A stretch of DNA of 64,000 bases from JBBECJ01 sp963763325 (GCA_963763325.1 CAVXOL010000024.1:1-64000), one strand, 5' to 3'. Positions 18,045 through 26,840 are shown, numbered from the stretch's first letter. Notes: generated from the letters alone by a model not told the origin. Made by a program: numbers and translations.

Positions 18045-18070
18045 GACGGGCGGCAGCGATGCCGCCCGTC
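18045..18070 (+). promoter_or_regulatory. Intergenic stem-loop between gap and pgk
   Basis: A perfect ten-base-pair stem (GACGGGCGGC / GCCGCCCGTC) with a six-base loop lies 21 bases after the gap stop and 28 bases before the pgk start. There is no U-run after it, so full termination is unlikely. It may tune mRNA stability or partially attenuate transcription, allowing more gap than pgk product. The pgk ribosome binding site GGAGG at about 18089 lies outside the stem. Confidence 0.6.
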
Positions 18071-18098
18071 AGCGCATCTTCAGCAGTTGGAGGATTCA

Positions 18099-19286
18099 AT
18101 GGCATTTCGCACGCTCGACCAGCTCGACGTTCGCGGCAAGCGCGTCCTGACCCGTGTCGACTTCAACGTGCCGCTCGAGGATGGCCGGATTACCGACGAC
18201 ACCCGCGTCACGTCTGCCCTTCCGACGATCAGAGCACTGTTGGACGCTGGCGCAGCCGTCGTGCTTGTATCTCACCTCGGTCGTCCAAAAGGACAGGCGA
18301 ACCCTGCATTTTCGCTCGCGCCGGTGGCTGCTCACCTGAGCGAGCTGCTCGGACAGTCCGTCGAACTCGCAGACGATGTCGTCGGCCCATCGGCGCAGTC
18401 GATCGCCAACGGTCTCGCGCCCGGTCAGGTAGCGATGCTGGAAAACGTTCGCTTCGAGCCGGGCGAGGAAAAGAACGACCCGAACCTCGCCCGACAGCTC
18501 GCCGACCTGGCCGATGTCTACGTCAACGACGCATTCGGGGCGGCTCATCGTGCCCATGCAAGCACTGAAGGGGTCGCACATCTGCTGCCCAGCGCCGCCG
18601 GACTGCTGATGGCCCGAGAGCTCGACGCGCTCGGCAAAGTGCTGGCTTCCCCCGAGCGGCCAGTCGTCGTTCTGCTCGGCGGCGCAAAGATCTCCGACAA
18701 GATCGGCGTCATCACACGCTTCATGGAGACCGCCGACGCGATTCTGGTTGGCGGCGGGATGGCAAACACGATGCTCAAGGCGGCGGGGAACGAGCTCGGT
18801 ACGTCGCTGGTGGAAGCCGAGGCGCTGGACACGGCAACGACGTTGCTCAAGCGGGCGCGCGACGAAGGCAAGACACTCGTCGTCCCAACCGATGTTGTCG
18901 TCGCGCCGTCGGTTGATCGTGCATCTGAATCGCGGGTCGTCGGGACTGACGACATTCGCGTGGATGATGCAGCTCTGGATATCGGGCCTGCGACCGTTGC
19001 GGCGTTCGCGGAGCTGATCTCCAGCGCGAAGACGATCGTCTGGAATGGACCTATGGGTCTGTTCGAGGTCGAACCATTCGACCGCGGGACAAGGGCTGTT
19101 GCGGAGGCGGTTGCAGCCTCCGACGCATACTCCGTCGTAGGTGGCGGCGACTCGGTCGCCGCGTTGCAACAGATGGGGCTGGCCGACCAGATCAGTCACA
19201 TCTCGACCGGCGGTGGAGCATCGTTGGAGTTCCTCGAAGGTCAAACACTGCCGGGCGTCGCAGCCCTGGAAGGAGATCGACCGTGA
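18099..19286 (+). CDS. pgk: Phosphoglycerate kinase
   Basis: Transfers phosphate from 1,3-bisphosphoglycerate to ADP. The ATG at 18099 was chosen over an in-frame TTG at 18087 because GGAGG lies about six bases upstream and the protein then begins MAFRTLDQLDVRGKRV. Substrate-binding residues are in RVDFNVPLEDGRITDD and SHLGRPKG. The nucleotide loop and C-terminal GGGDSVAALQQMGLADQ and STGGGASLEFLEG motifs are intact. At 395 residues it has normal length. The stop overlaps the tpiA GTG start (GTGA), indicating coupled translation. Confidence 0.95.
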   Translation: MAFRTLDQLDVRGKRVLTRVDFNVPLEDGRITDDTRVTSALPTIRALLDAGAAVVLVSHLGRPKGQANPAFSLAPVAAHLSELLGQSVELADDVVGPSAQSIANGLAPGQVAMLENVRFEPGEEKNDPNLARQLADLADVYVNDAFGAAHRAHASTEGVAHLLPSAAGLLMARELDALGKVLASPERPVVVLLGGAKISDKIGVITRFMETADAILVGGGMANTMLKAAGNELGTSLVEAEALDTATTLLKRARDEGKTLVVPTDVVVAPSVDRASESRVVGTDDIRVDDAALDIGPATVAAFAELISSAKTIVWNGPMGLFEVEPFDRGTRAVAEAVAASDAYSVVGGGDSVAALQQMGLADQISHISTGGGASLEFLEGQTLPGVAALEGDRP

Positions 19287-20040
19287 GCCGTGGCAAGTTG
19301 GTCGCTGGCAACTGGAAGATGAACCTCGACCGCCGCGAAGCCATCGCGCTGGCAGGCGCGCTTGCCGGGGCGGCCAAGCCGTCGTCGAACGTCGAAGTTG
19401 CGGTCTTCCCACCGTTCCCCTGGATCGTCCCAGTCCGCGACATCGTCGCCAACTTGCATATCGCTGTCGGCGCGCAGCACTGCCATACGGAGAAGTCCGG
19501 AGCGTTCACCGGCGAGGTGTCGGCGGCGATGCTGGCCGATGTTTGCGATTACATCCTCGCCGGCCACAGTGAGCGACGCCATCTGTTCGGGGAGTCGGAT
19601 GAAACGGTCGGCGCCAAGGTGAACGCGATTCTCGCGACCAGCGCCAGACCAGTCCTCTGCGTCGGAGAGACGCTCGACGAGCGGCAGTCCGGTGCAGGCA
19701 CAAGCCGTAGTCGCCCGTCAACTCGGCGCAGGGCTTTCCGGCGTCGATGCCGGGTCGGTGGGCCGTCTGACCGTTGCCTACGAGCCGGTCTGGGCAATCG
19801 GAACCGGCGTTGCCGCGACCGCCGATGACGCCCAGGAGATGTGTGCCTTCGTGCGTGGATGGCTCGCTGAGCGATTCGGCGCCGAAGGCGGTGACGTGCG
19901 GGTTCTCTATGGCGGCAGTGTCTCGCCGGACAACGCACCGACACTGTTTGCGCGACCGGACATCGATGGTGCGCTTGGTTGGCGGCGCCAGCCTGAAGGC
20001 AGACTCGTTCCGCGCGATTGCCGCCGCCGCGCGCGCCTGA
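19283..20040 (+). pseudogene. tpiA: Triosephosphate isomerase, two frameshifts
   Basis: Interconverts dihydroxyacetone phosphate and glyceraldehyde 3-phosphate. Motifs appear in three frames: AGNWKMNL (catalytic Lys) and GHSERRHLFGE (His region) in the first; AYEPVWAIGTG (catalytic Glu) and YGGSVSPDNA in the second, from about 19692; and LVGGASLKADSF to a stop at 20040 in the third, from about 19970. Joined they make a normal protein of about 250 residues. Breaks near 19690 and 19970 each need one base. The GTG start overlaps the pgk stop. All catalytic residues are present, so the gene is probably functional and the breaks are sequence errors. Confidence 0.88.
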
Positions 20041-20093
20041 ATGTAGTATCCTTCGCGCGAATCTGTAATTCGTTCGCACACGGAGGCTTCGCG

Positions 20094-20315
20094 TTGGATT
20101 TCGCGCTTGATGTCGTTCAAATTATCGTCTGCGCCCTGTTGATGCTGGTCATTCTGATGCAGTCAAAGGGCTCGGGCTTCAGTGGAACGTTCGGCGGAGA
20201 TAGCGGCTCGATCTATCGCACCCGTCGCGGCGTCGAGAAGACGCTGTTCCAGTTCACGATCGTGATCGGGATCGTCTTTCTCGTGCTGTCGATTGTTGCA
20301 TCAATCGTCGAATAG
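20094..20315 (+). CDS. secG: Preprotein translocase subunit SecG
   Basis: Small accessory subunit of the SecYEG export channel. The 73-residue protein has two membrane helices (residues about 4-22 and 53-71) separated by a glycine-rich loop KGSGFSGTFGGDSGSIYRTRRGVEK, the classic SecG layout with the conserved RRG-E-K before helix two. The TTG start at 20094 was selected because CGGAGG lies eight bases upstream. secG directly after tpiA is a common arrangement in bacteria. Confidence 0.85.
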   Translation: MDFALDVVQIIVCALLMLVILMQSKGSGFSGTFGGDSGSIYRTRRGVEKTLFQFTIVIGIVFLVLSIVASIVE

Positions 20316-20341
20316 CCAGGATAGCACCGGATCGGACGTGG

Positions 20342-20368
20342 TTGACGTATAACAGGCTGGGGTATACT
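20342..20368 (+). promoter_or_regulatory. Promoter candidate for tatA
   Basis: TTGACG at 20342-20347 and TATACT at 20363-20368 resemble sigma-70 -35 and -10 boxes, with a 15-base spacer that is a little short. Predicted start near 20375 gives a leader of about 50 bases with GAGGAGG before the tatA ATG at 20425. Confidence 0.5.
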
Positions 20369-20424
20369 CGCGGACGCAACCGCGAACACGATGGCCCCGC
20401 TCTGGCGATGAGGAGGACCCTTCA

Positions 20425-20622
20425 ATGCCGTCATTAGGGTGGCAGGAACTGCTACTGATTCTCGTAATCGTGATCATCATCTTCGGCGTCGGCAAGCTGC
20501 CTGAGATCGGCGGCGCAATGGGCAAGGGCATCAAAGAGTTCCGCGCCAACGCGACCGACGACGAAAACAGCACCGACAAGGCTGATGTGAACACCAACAA
20601 GCCGATCAAGGAAGAGCTCTAG
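20425..20622 (+). CDS. tatA: Twin-arginine translocase subunit TatA
   Basis: Pore-forming subunit of the Tat pathway for folded proteins. Typical 65-residue layout: short periplasmic N-terminus with LGWQELLLIL, single membrane helix VIVIIIFGVGKLPEIGG with the conserved FG-x-x-KLPE hinge, amphipathic helix AMGKGIKEFRANA, and a charged tail. GAGGAGG lies upstream of the ATG at 20425. A second, longer TatA/B-like protein lies at 57649, while no tatC is seen in the window. Confidence 0.9.
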   Translation: MPSLGWQELLLILVIVIIIFGVGKLPEIGGAMGKGIKEFRANATDDENSTDKADVNTNKPIKEEL

Positions 20623-20654
20623 GCCTTCCGAATCGAGCATGCATCGAACGTTTG

Positions 20655-20682
20655 ACGCCCTGGTCAACTGGCCAGGGCGTTT
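20655..20682 (+). terminator. Rho-independent terminator candidate after tatA
   Basis: A nine-base-pair stem (ACGCCCTGG / CCAGGGCGT) with an eight-base loop is followed by TTT, starting 33 bases after the tatA stop. It probably ends plus-strand transcription of tatA before the convergent gene ending at 20712. Confidence 0.6.
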
Positions 20683-20711
20683 GCGCGTGTCTTCCATTTC
20701 AATCGTGACGG

Positions 20712-20978
20712 CTACGGCCGGTGCCGACCGTCGTTCTCGCGAAAGAACCCAACCACGTTCTCCCGCTGCGATCGCTCCTCGAAGAGCTCAATGTATGACA
20801 CACGAGTCCACGGGAACATCACGCTCGTGACTGCGGTCTCAAGGGTCGGGATCGGCTTCCCGTCCTTGCGCGTTGGGTTGAAGACTACGATGAAGTTATC
20901 AGTTGGCTGCGGCATTGCCTCGATCTCGCACAGGATCGATTCTTCGCCGGTAACGTGCAGAATCGCCTTCATTGCCAC
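20712..20978 (-). CDS. Small hypothetical protein downstream of the kinase gene
   Basis: An 88-residue protein starting at GTG 20978 (AAAGG about ten bases upstream) or ATG 20972. It lies only three bases after the kinase-propeller stop, so the two are probably one operon. The sequence is beta-rich (KAILHVTGEESILCEIEAM; NFIVVFNPTRKDGKP; TSVMFPWTRVSYIELFE) followed by a charged C-terminal tail. The pattern suggests a small barrel or Sm-like fold, but I do not recognise a family. Close coupling suggests a role connected to the kinase; this is inference. Confidence 0.6.
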   Translation of the reverse strand: MAMKAILHVTGEESILCEIEAMPQPTDNFIVVFNPTRKDGKPIPTLETAVTSVMFPWTRVSYIELFEERSQRENVVGFFRENDGRHRP

Positions 20979-20981
20979 GGT

Positions 20982-23067
20982 CTAGTTGCCTTTCTCGAGC
21001 ATCTGGATTTCGTTTTCATTCAGCATCAGCCCGCATATTCGTCCATCGGTCGAGCCGACGACGATGATTCCGTTGCCATATGCCGGTGTCGAGACGATGC
21101 TCCCGCCGATCGTGTAGCGCCAGTTGAGGTCACCATTGGCGGTGTTGAAGCAGATGCAGTCGCCGTCTACCGTACCAACATAACCGATCGGACCTGCCAA
21201 TAGCGCCGACGCGGTAATCTGGTTCGAATGCCGTTCTACCCACCGCGGAGTACCGTCCTCGCAAGCAAGCGCCATCAGCGCTCCATCGACGGCACCGAAG
21301 ATCAACGTCCCGTCCACCTCGCGCGGTGAGGCGATGATTGGCGCCTTGGCATCGAATTGCCACAGCTTTTCGCCGCCCGACATCGAGTACGCTATCACCA
21401 TTCCGCCCCTCGTCGCGACGAAAACCCGCCCCTCGGCATACAGAGGGGCAGACTGGATCGGCGATCCACACGATGCACGCCATTCGACTCGACCAGTTCG
21501 GTTGTTCAATGCGTACAGATACGTGTCATCGCAGCCGATCAGCACGCGCCCCTCGGTGACGACAGGAGATGATCGCACCGGCCCCCAGGTACGCTGGCGC
21601 CAGTTGACTTTGCCGGATTCCAGGTCCAGGCTGTACACCCACGCGTCATCTGAACCAACAATGACTGATGTCTCGTGGATTGCGGGCGAGGACCGGACCG
21701 GCATCCCGGTCCGGTGGGTCCAGATCAATGAACCCATCGTGCGATCGACCGCATAAATTGAGTAGTCCTCTGAGCCGAAGACGATTGTGTCACCAGCAAT
21801 GGCTGGCCGTGACACTACTCCTCTGCCAGTCCGAAACCGCCAGCGCACGATGCCATCGACAACTCCCAGCGAATACACATGACCGTCGTAGGATCCGATG
21901 GCAAACGACTGACCGTCGAACGTCGCGCTCCCGCGTACCTCATCGCCGGTCGCAGTCGCCCAAAGGAGTCGCTCTGTCAACGCATCCTCGCGTCGCCGCC
22001 TCGCCGCGCGCTTCTTGACCGCCCGTCGCTCGATCGTCGGGACCGGTTCGGTTTCCGTTGCCGGAGCGACTGGCGTTGGCGGGACTCCGAGAACGGTTGT
22101 TCCTGCCCTCACAGGCCGAACATTGACAGCTGACGTAGATCCAGATGAGGTTGTTGGATGGATCGGCGACATTCCAGACGCCATGAACGATGCGGCGGCC
22201 TGCCGTTGCTGGACGATTTCAAGGTCTGCCCGAAGATGGTGGACCGATTGATAGCGGTCTGCGGGGTTGTAGGCGACCATCTTCATGATGACTGCTGAGA
22301 GTTCTTCGGAGATGTCCTGGTTTAGCGATCTGATCGGGCGCTCGCTGAATGTGAATGGCGTCTCAAGCCGCGGGTCGGAGTTTGTAGCCATGTGGTGCAG
22401 CGTTGCGCCAAGCGCGTAGATGTCACCGCGCGCATCTGCGATACCGCGATACTGTTCGGGAGGCGCGTACCCTTCGGTCCCGATCATCGTCCCGCGCTGG
22501 CGCCCCTGAATTGTTCGTGCAATGCCGAAGTCGATCAGGACGATCTGTCCGCTGACACGTAACATGATGTTTGATGGCTTCAGATCGCGGAAAATGATCG
22601 GGTCGGGTTTCTGGTCGTGCAACATCGAGAGTACATCGCAGATTTCGACGCCCCAGCGGATGATTTGATCCTCCTGGAATGCCATCTTCTGATTTGCAAG
22701 CACCCGTTCGAGATCTTCGCCGTCGATGTATTCCAGCACAAGGTAGACGAGCCCGGCGCGGGAGAAGTAATCGTAGATACGTGGAATCGCCGGATGGGAA
22801 AGTGTCGCCAACAGCGCCGACTCACGCTCGAAATTGACCAAACGCAACGCGCGCACTCGCGCATCGGGGTCGACATCGAACATTTCTTTGATGGCACACA
22901 GTACGCTCGACCTGGCTGAAGCGAAGATCACGCGCGACATAGACGGTGCTCATGCCGCCTCGTCCCGCAACCCGCTGGATCTCGTACCGGTCTTCGAGAA
23001 CGGTGCCAGCCTGAAGCGTTCGCTGAGATCGGCCCCTGCCCGTCGGCTCGGCAGTGCTTCCACTCAT
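20982..23067 (-). pseudogene. Serine/threonine protein kinase fused to a PQQ-like beta-propeller, one frameshift
   Basis: Hanks-type kinase of about 270 residues joined through a proline/threonine-rich linker and a basic segment (KKRAARRRRE) to seven or eight PQQ-like repeats, each with a phrase like GSDDAWVYSLDLESG or GCDDTYLYALNNRTG. Kinase motifs: glycine loop GRGGMSTVY, CAIKEM lysine, catalytic FRDLKPSN (His of HRD replaced by Phe, Asp kept), DFG and APPEQY. No membrane helix separates the domains, so the propeller is probably cytoplasmic. The frame changes near 22895 between the glycine loop and the AIK lysine. The start is uncertain (ATG 23067, also 23121 or TTG 23208). It likely senses a ligand or partner through the propeller. 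Confidence 0.8.
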
Positions 23068-23345
23068 CGATTGACTTGCCTCGTCGGCTGTGCCGACACG
23101 CTGGACGACCAGATCAACCATAGCTCCACTGATACCGCTTGCACCGCCACGCACGTCTAACACCAGGGTGCGACGGCGACTTGTTACTGAGGATACGGTG
23201 TTGGGCAACGTCGCTCAATCAGGAGAAAGTCCCGGTTCCATAGCTGGCGACCCTGTAACGAACCGGCGGGGTGTTCGTTTCCCGGTTGTATACTGGGACG
23301 TGCCCGGTACCACACCGGCAGAGTCTTTCGGAGGTAACAACATTC

Positions 23346-24113
23346 ATGCATGACGGGTACTCAGCCGAGACGGTGCCGAGCAACCTGGATGGCACCACCC
23401 GTCCTGGTTCGACTGTCAATCAGGATCGAAGCGATGTCGAGCGAGATGCCCAGCGAGAGACCGCCGAGCTGCCGCTTGCCGAGCACGATCGCCTGGAACC
23501 ACGGCGGCGAAGCGCAACCTGGGAAATCGTCGAAACGCTATTGCTAGCTGTCTTTATCTTCATTGCTGTCCGTTCTGTCGTCCTTAACTTTCGTGTCGAT
23601 GGCCTCTCGATGGTACCCTCGCTCGATACGGGACAAATGTTGCTTGTCAACCGGCAGATCTACTTTCACTTCGATGCAAACGAGTTGGTGAACTGGATGC
23701 CGTTCGTCGAGATCGACGGCGACAAAATTGTCTACCCGTTTCATCCACCGCAACGTGGTGATATCGTCGTATTGCATCCGCCCGTTGACAACGGGAAACC
23801 GTACATCAAACGGGTGATTGCACTTCCGGGCGAACGACTCTCGATCCATGATGGCTCCGTCCACATCAACGGAGAGCGTCTTGACGAGGAGTATCTGAAT
23901 GGTGTTGCGACGACGTGGTCGGGCTCCATCGGCCAGGAAGAGATCACGATCCCGGAGGGGCAGGTCTTCGTGATGGGAGACAATCGAAACAACTCGACCG
24001 ATTCACGGATTTTTGGTCCGATCGAGATTGATGAGATCATCGGGAAAGCATGGATCTCGTACTGGCCGACCGACCGGCTTGATATTCTATCGACACCAGA
24101 GTACGGACCCTGA
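23346..24113 (+). CDS. lepB: Signal peptidase I
   Basis: Membrane serine protease that removes signal peptides. A 60-residue charged N-terminal region precedes one membrane helix (IVETLLLAVFIFIAVRSVVL). The catalytic serine lies in DGLSMVPSL, the general-base lysine in YIKRVIALPGE, and box E is GDNRNNSTDSR. The inserted stretch after the serine (WMPFVEIDGDKIVYPFHPP) is typical of Chloroflexota-type members. The ATG at 23346 has GGAGGTAAC upstream; a TATACT -10-like box lies at 23289-23294. Length 255 residues; complete. Confidence 0.92.
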   Translation: MHDGYSAETVPSNLDGTTRPGSTVNQDRSDVERDAQRETAELPLAEHDRLEPRRRSATWEIVETLLLAVFIFIAVRSVVLNFRVDGLSMVPSLDTGQMLLVNRQIYFHFDANELVNWMPFVEIDGDKIVYPFHPPQRGDIVVLHPPVDNGKPYIKRVIALPGERLSIHDGSVHINGERLDEEYLNGVATTWSGSIGQEEITIPEGQVFVMGDNRNNSTDSRIFGPIEIDEIIGKAWISYWPTDRLDILSTPEYGP

Positions 24114-24238
24114 CCGCCGCTACACAGGATGGCAGGGAAGATGCGCGACAATAGCGTCAACGTGGAGGCTTGACCGGAATTGCCCGGCCCGGGTGGTAGG
24201 TTTGATCATCCGTTAGCAGTCCCGAAGGGTAGCTATAC

Positions 24239-24766
24239 ATGATTGAAACGATCGTTGAGAGCATCCGTGTCAGCCTCGTGACCCAGGCACGTGTCGTTAT
24301 CCTCAAGGAAGTGGACGGCGAACGCCACCTTCCGATCTGGATTGGCCCGTTCGAGGCCGAAGCAATCGCGATGGAGCTGCAGAGCATTCCGTCAACCCGC
24401 CCACTCCCTTATGACCTGCTGCGTTCGATCATCGGCGAACTCGGCGCGGAAGTGCAACGTATCCTCATCACCGAGATCAGTAACGACGTCTTTTACGCCC
24501 GAATCATCCTCGGAACGAATGGCTCAAGCGTCGAAATTGATTCCCGTCCATCGGACGCGATCGCGCTGGCTGTCCGTGTCAAGGTGCCGATCTTCGTCGA
24601 TGACTCGGTCATGGATCGTGCTGGGGTTCGCCTCGATGATGATGAGGAAGACGACAGCGACGAGCCAGCTCGCGACGGCGCGCCAATCTCTGAAGAGCGT
24701 TTAGGCGTCTTTCGAGATTTCATCAACACGCTGGATCTTGACGACTTTGAGAAAAAAGGAAACTGA
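24239..24766 (+). CDS. Bifunctional nuclease domain protein (DUF151)
   Basis: Protein of the DUF151/BFN family; a plant member was described with RNase and DNase activity, while bacterial roles are poorly known. The domain fills residues 1-130: MIETIVESIRVSL, VVILKEVDGERHLPIWIGP, EAEAIAMELQ, RPLPYDLL and the DSRPSDAIALAVR signature. An acidic linker (DDDEEDDSDE) leads to a C-terminal UVR-like helical tail. GAAGGGTAG lies before the ATG at 24239. It lies between lepB and an ECF sigma factor gene on the same strand. Confidence 0.85.
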   Translation: MIETIVESIRVSLVTQARVVILKEVDGERHLPIWIGPFEAEAIAMELQSIPSTRPLPYDLLRSIIGELGAEVQRILITEISNDVFYARIILGTNGSSVEIDSRPSDAIALAVRVKVPIFVDDSVMDRAGVRLDDDEEDDSDEPARDGAPISEERLGVFRDFINTLDLDDFEKKGN

Positions 24767-24859
24767 GGCGCGACGACGCCGTTCGTTTGCAGCTTCCACC
24801 GGGCAGGCAGTGACGCTTGCGGGATCAGCGCCAAGTGGCGTAGGCAGGAATAGCAGCCG

Positions 24860-25504
24860 ATGTCTTCGTGTTGTTCAGAGCAGGCACCGGTGAGTACGGT
24901 ACCACCGGACGGGCTGGACCCGGAAACCCGGCAGCGGCTGGAGCAGGCTGCCATCGAGCACATCGACGCGCTCTATCGGACCGGGCTGCGGATGACTCGG
25001 AATCCGAGTGACGCCGAGGACCTGGTGCAGGAAGCCTATCTGCGCGCGTTCCGTTCTCTGCATCAGTTCACGGAAGGCACCAATCTCAGAGCATGGTTGT
25101 TTCGGATCCTGACAAACACCTATATCAACGAGTATCGCCGCCGCCAGCGACGCCCAACGAACTCTTCGCTGGACAACATCGAGGAGTTCTACCTGTACGA
25201 CCATCTGGTCGACTCACGATTCCAACCGGGCAGCGAGCGCCCCGAGGACATTGTGTTGCAGCGCCTGACGGTCGACGATGTCAACGCCGCCATCGACGAG
25301 TTACCCGACGACTTTCGGCAGGTTGTGCTGCTGGCAGACGTCGAGGGCTTCTCATATCGGGAGATCGCCGAGATCGCCGACATTCCGGTTGGGACAGTGA
25401 TGTCTCGACTTTACCGGGCGCGCCGGCGCTTGCAGCGATCGCTCTACGAGTTCGCCGTCGAATCGGGCATCATCACGGAAGTGGCGGCTGATGGACAATT
25501 GTAA
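24860..25504 (+). CDS. ECF-type RNA polymerase sigma factor
   Basis: Extracytoplasmic-function sigma factor of 214 residues. Region 2: DAEDLVQEAYLRAFRSLHQF followed by LRAWLFRILTNTYINEYRR. Region 4: ELPDDFRQVVLLADVEGFSY with the helix-turn-helix YREIAEIADIPVGTVMSRL. The interregion linker is acidic. It is translationally coupled to the next gene, whose start lies 14 bases before this stop and which encodes a small zinc-type anti-sigma factor. The arrangement resembles SigR/RsrA-like redox or envelope stress modules; the signal is unknown. The first residues include two cysteines (SSCCSE), an unusual feature. Confidence 0.9.
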   Translation: MSSCCSEQAPVSTVPPDGLDPETRQRLEQAAIEHIDALYRTGLRMTRNPSDAEDLVQEAYLRAFRSLHQFTEGTNLRAWLFRILTNTYINEYRRRQRRPTNSSLDNIEEFYLYDHLVDSRFQPGSERPEDIVLQRLTVDDVNAAIDELPDDFRQVVLLADVEGFSYREIAEIADIPVGTVMSRLYRARRRLQRSLYEFAVESGIITEVAADGQL

Positions 25505-25718
25505 AGAGGCGGTCGCCCGCCTGAATCAGTACCTTGACCGGGAATTGAGCGATGACGAGCAAACGATCGTCAAGCGACACCTGGAGCGTTGTCCACCGTG
25601 CCTCGATCTGTTTCATTTCGAGGAAAATGTTCTGACATTCATCGGCAACCGCTGTCGCGAGACGACCGCTCCGCCCTCGCTACGTGACAAGGTGCAGAAA
25701 CTCTGCCAGCACGACTGA
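25491..25718 (+). CDS. Anti-sigma factor with zinc-binding ZAS motif
   Basis: A 75-residue soluble protein with the ZAS signature: a Cys (CKEAVARLNQYLDREL) followed by HLERCPPC, giving a His-x3-Cys-x2-Cys Zn-site similar to RsrA. It has no membrane helix, so it would act as a cytoplasmic inhibitor of the adjacent sigma factor, possibly released by oxidation of the thiols. Overlap with the sigma gene by 14 bases supports co-regulation and defined stoichiometry. A final CQHD tail adds another Cys-x-His pair. Confidence 0.85.
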   Translation: MDNCKEAVARLNQYLDRELSDDEQTIVKRHLERCPPCLDLFHFEENVLTFIGNRCRETTAPPSLRDKVQKLCQHD

Positions 25719-25744
25719 CAGTCGGCTCAATCCGGTAGCCACCT

Positions 25745-26158
25745 CTATCCGTTCGCCGGTCGAGCGTCTTCGCGGAAACGCACAAGCTCAAGACTGAACG
25801 ACGGACATCGGATGTTGTGTAGATCGATCATCGCATTAACAGACGCTGCAGCTTTCCGGTAATTCTCGCCGGCTCGTGTCGCCAGCGGGTGGAACGCCGA
25901 ACCGGTGATCTCAATCGCCCGCTCCCACTCGCTCATCGCCGCCGCAACCGTTGGGCGCTCCAGGTGCACCTGCCGGCGAAGTTCCAGCCACTCCGGCAGG
26001 AAGCCGTTCTGGCGTAGGACGTGCAGGCCAATCCAGTCGTCGCCGACGAACTCGTCATCGTGCGACGCGAGTGGTTTCCCCATTCCCTTGACATTGTTGA
26101 AGGCACCCTGGTCGATCGCCTCGCGGATCTTGTCTTCCGCTAACCGCTCGAAGCTCAC
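25745..26158 (-). CDS. DUF1992 (DnaJ homologue subfamily C member 28-like) protein
   Basis: A 137-residue protein with the DUF1992 core, beginning with LAEDKIREAIDQGAFNNVKGMGKPL, then a short acidic segment and WIGLHVLRQNGFLPEWLELR. The remainder is helical. Bacterial members are often next to DnaJ-like genes, but none is here; the biochemical function is unknown. The GTG start at 26158 has GGAG five bases upstream. It is convergent with the anti-sigma factor gene. Confidence 0.85.
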   Translation of the reverse strand: MSFERLAEDKIREAIDQGAFNNVKGMGKPLASHDDEFVGDDWIGLHVLRQNGFLPEWLELRRQVHLERPTVAAAMSEWERAIEITGSAFHPLATRAGENYRKAAASVNAMIDLHNIRCPSFSLELVRFREDARPANG

Positions 26159-26208
26159 GTATACTCCTGCGTTCCGCTTGCGCCGTAGTTGTGGCTGATT
26201 TCAGACCG

Positions 26209-26217
26209 TTGCTATAC
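26209..26217 (+). promoter_or_regulatory. Extended -10 promoter candidate for the nuoE-nuoF pair
   Basis: TGCTATACT ends 14 bases before the GTG at 26232. A transcript starting near 26224 would have a leader of only about eight bases to that GTG, or about 38 bases to the ATG at 26262; this raises doubt about which start is used. Confidence 0.45.
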
Positions 26218-26231
26218 TCTCATAAGCATAT

Positions 26232-26840
26232 GTGAAGCCTGTCACGCATTCACACCCTCCAATGGCATATGCATCGGGAGCGAGCGGAAAGGGCGTCGGG
26301 TTGGCCCAGACGGTGCAGACGAGCGAGCGGGATCTCGAACAGATTCGTGAACTGATGCGGACTCGCTATTCGTATCGCGATCACGAGGAGGCGCAGGAAC
26401 TCATCCTCAGCGCCTGCCAGGATGTCCAGCATCTCCTGGGCTGGGTTCCTCACGATGCTGCGGAAATCATCGCCGATCATCTCGGCACGACTCCAAACCG
26501 CGTGTTCGGGTTGCTGACGTTCTACGCTGACTTCCGAACAGCGCCTCCCGGCAACCACTTCATGCTGCTGTGTCATGGCACCGCCTGTTACGTCGGCGGC
26601 AGCCAGCGCCTGATTGACGACCTCGGTTCGCGCTACGGAATCGGCGGCGACGAAACGACGGCCGACGGTGAGTTGACCGTCCAGATTGTGAACGGTTGCC
26701 TCGGTGTCTGCGACCTCGCGCCGGTTATCCAGTTCGACCACCATGACTACTTCGGTCATCTTGATGTTGAGAAGTTCAATGAGGCGATCGCGGAGGTGAT
26801 CAAGCGTGGACCAGCCGAACGACACCATGACACTCACTGA
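26232..26840 (+). CDS. nuoE: NADH dehydrogenase-like 24 kDa (NuoE-type) subunit
   Basis: Thioredoxin-like [2Fe-2S] subunit of NADH-oxidising complexes. The four ligands are CHGTAC and CLGVC in the pattern C-x4-C ... C-x3-C. The N-terminal helical bundle contains EAQELILSACQDVQHLLGWVP and the LTFYADFRTAPPG loop. It starts at GTG 26232 or ATG 26262; upstream signals are weak for both. It overlaps the diaphorase gene that follows by 35 bases. In full complex I operons other nuo genes follow; here only nuoF does, so these may instead serve a formate dehydrogenase, hydrogenase or electron-bifurcating enzyme encoded elsewhere. Confidence 0.85.
   Translation: MKPVTHSHPPMAYASGASGKGVGLAQTVQTSERDLEQIRELMRTRYSYRDHEEAQELILSACQDVQHLLGWVPHDAAEIIADHLGTTPNRVFGLLTFYADFRTAPPGNHFMLLCHGTACYVGGSQRLIDDLGSRYGIGGDETTADGELTVQIVNGCLGVCDLAPVIQFDHHDYFGHLDVEKFNEAIAEVIKRGPAERHHDTH

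Noticed and set aside
18096..19412. Long open frame (438 codons) antisense to pgk and the start of tpiA
   Set aside because: It mirrors the coding strand of two well-supported enzymes, has no motif, no ribosome binding site and a His/Cys/Arg-rich composition typical of antisense noise in GC-rich genes.
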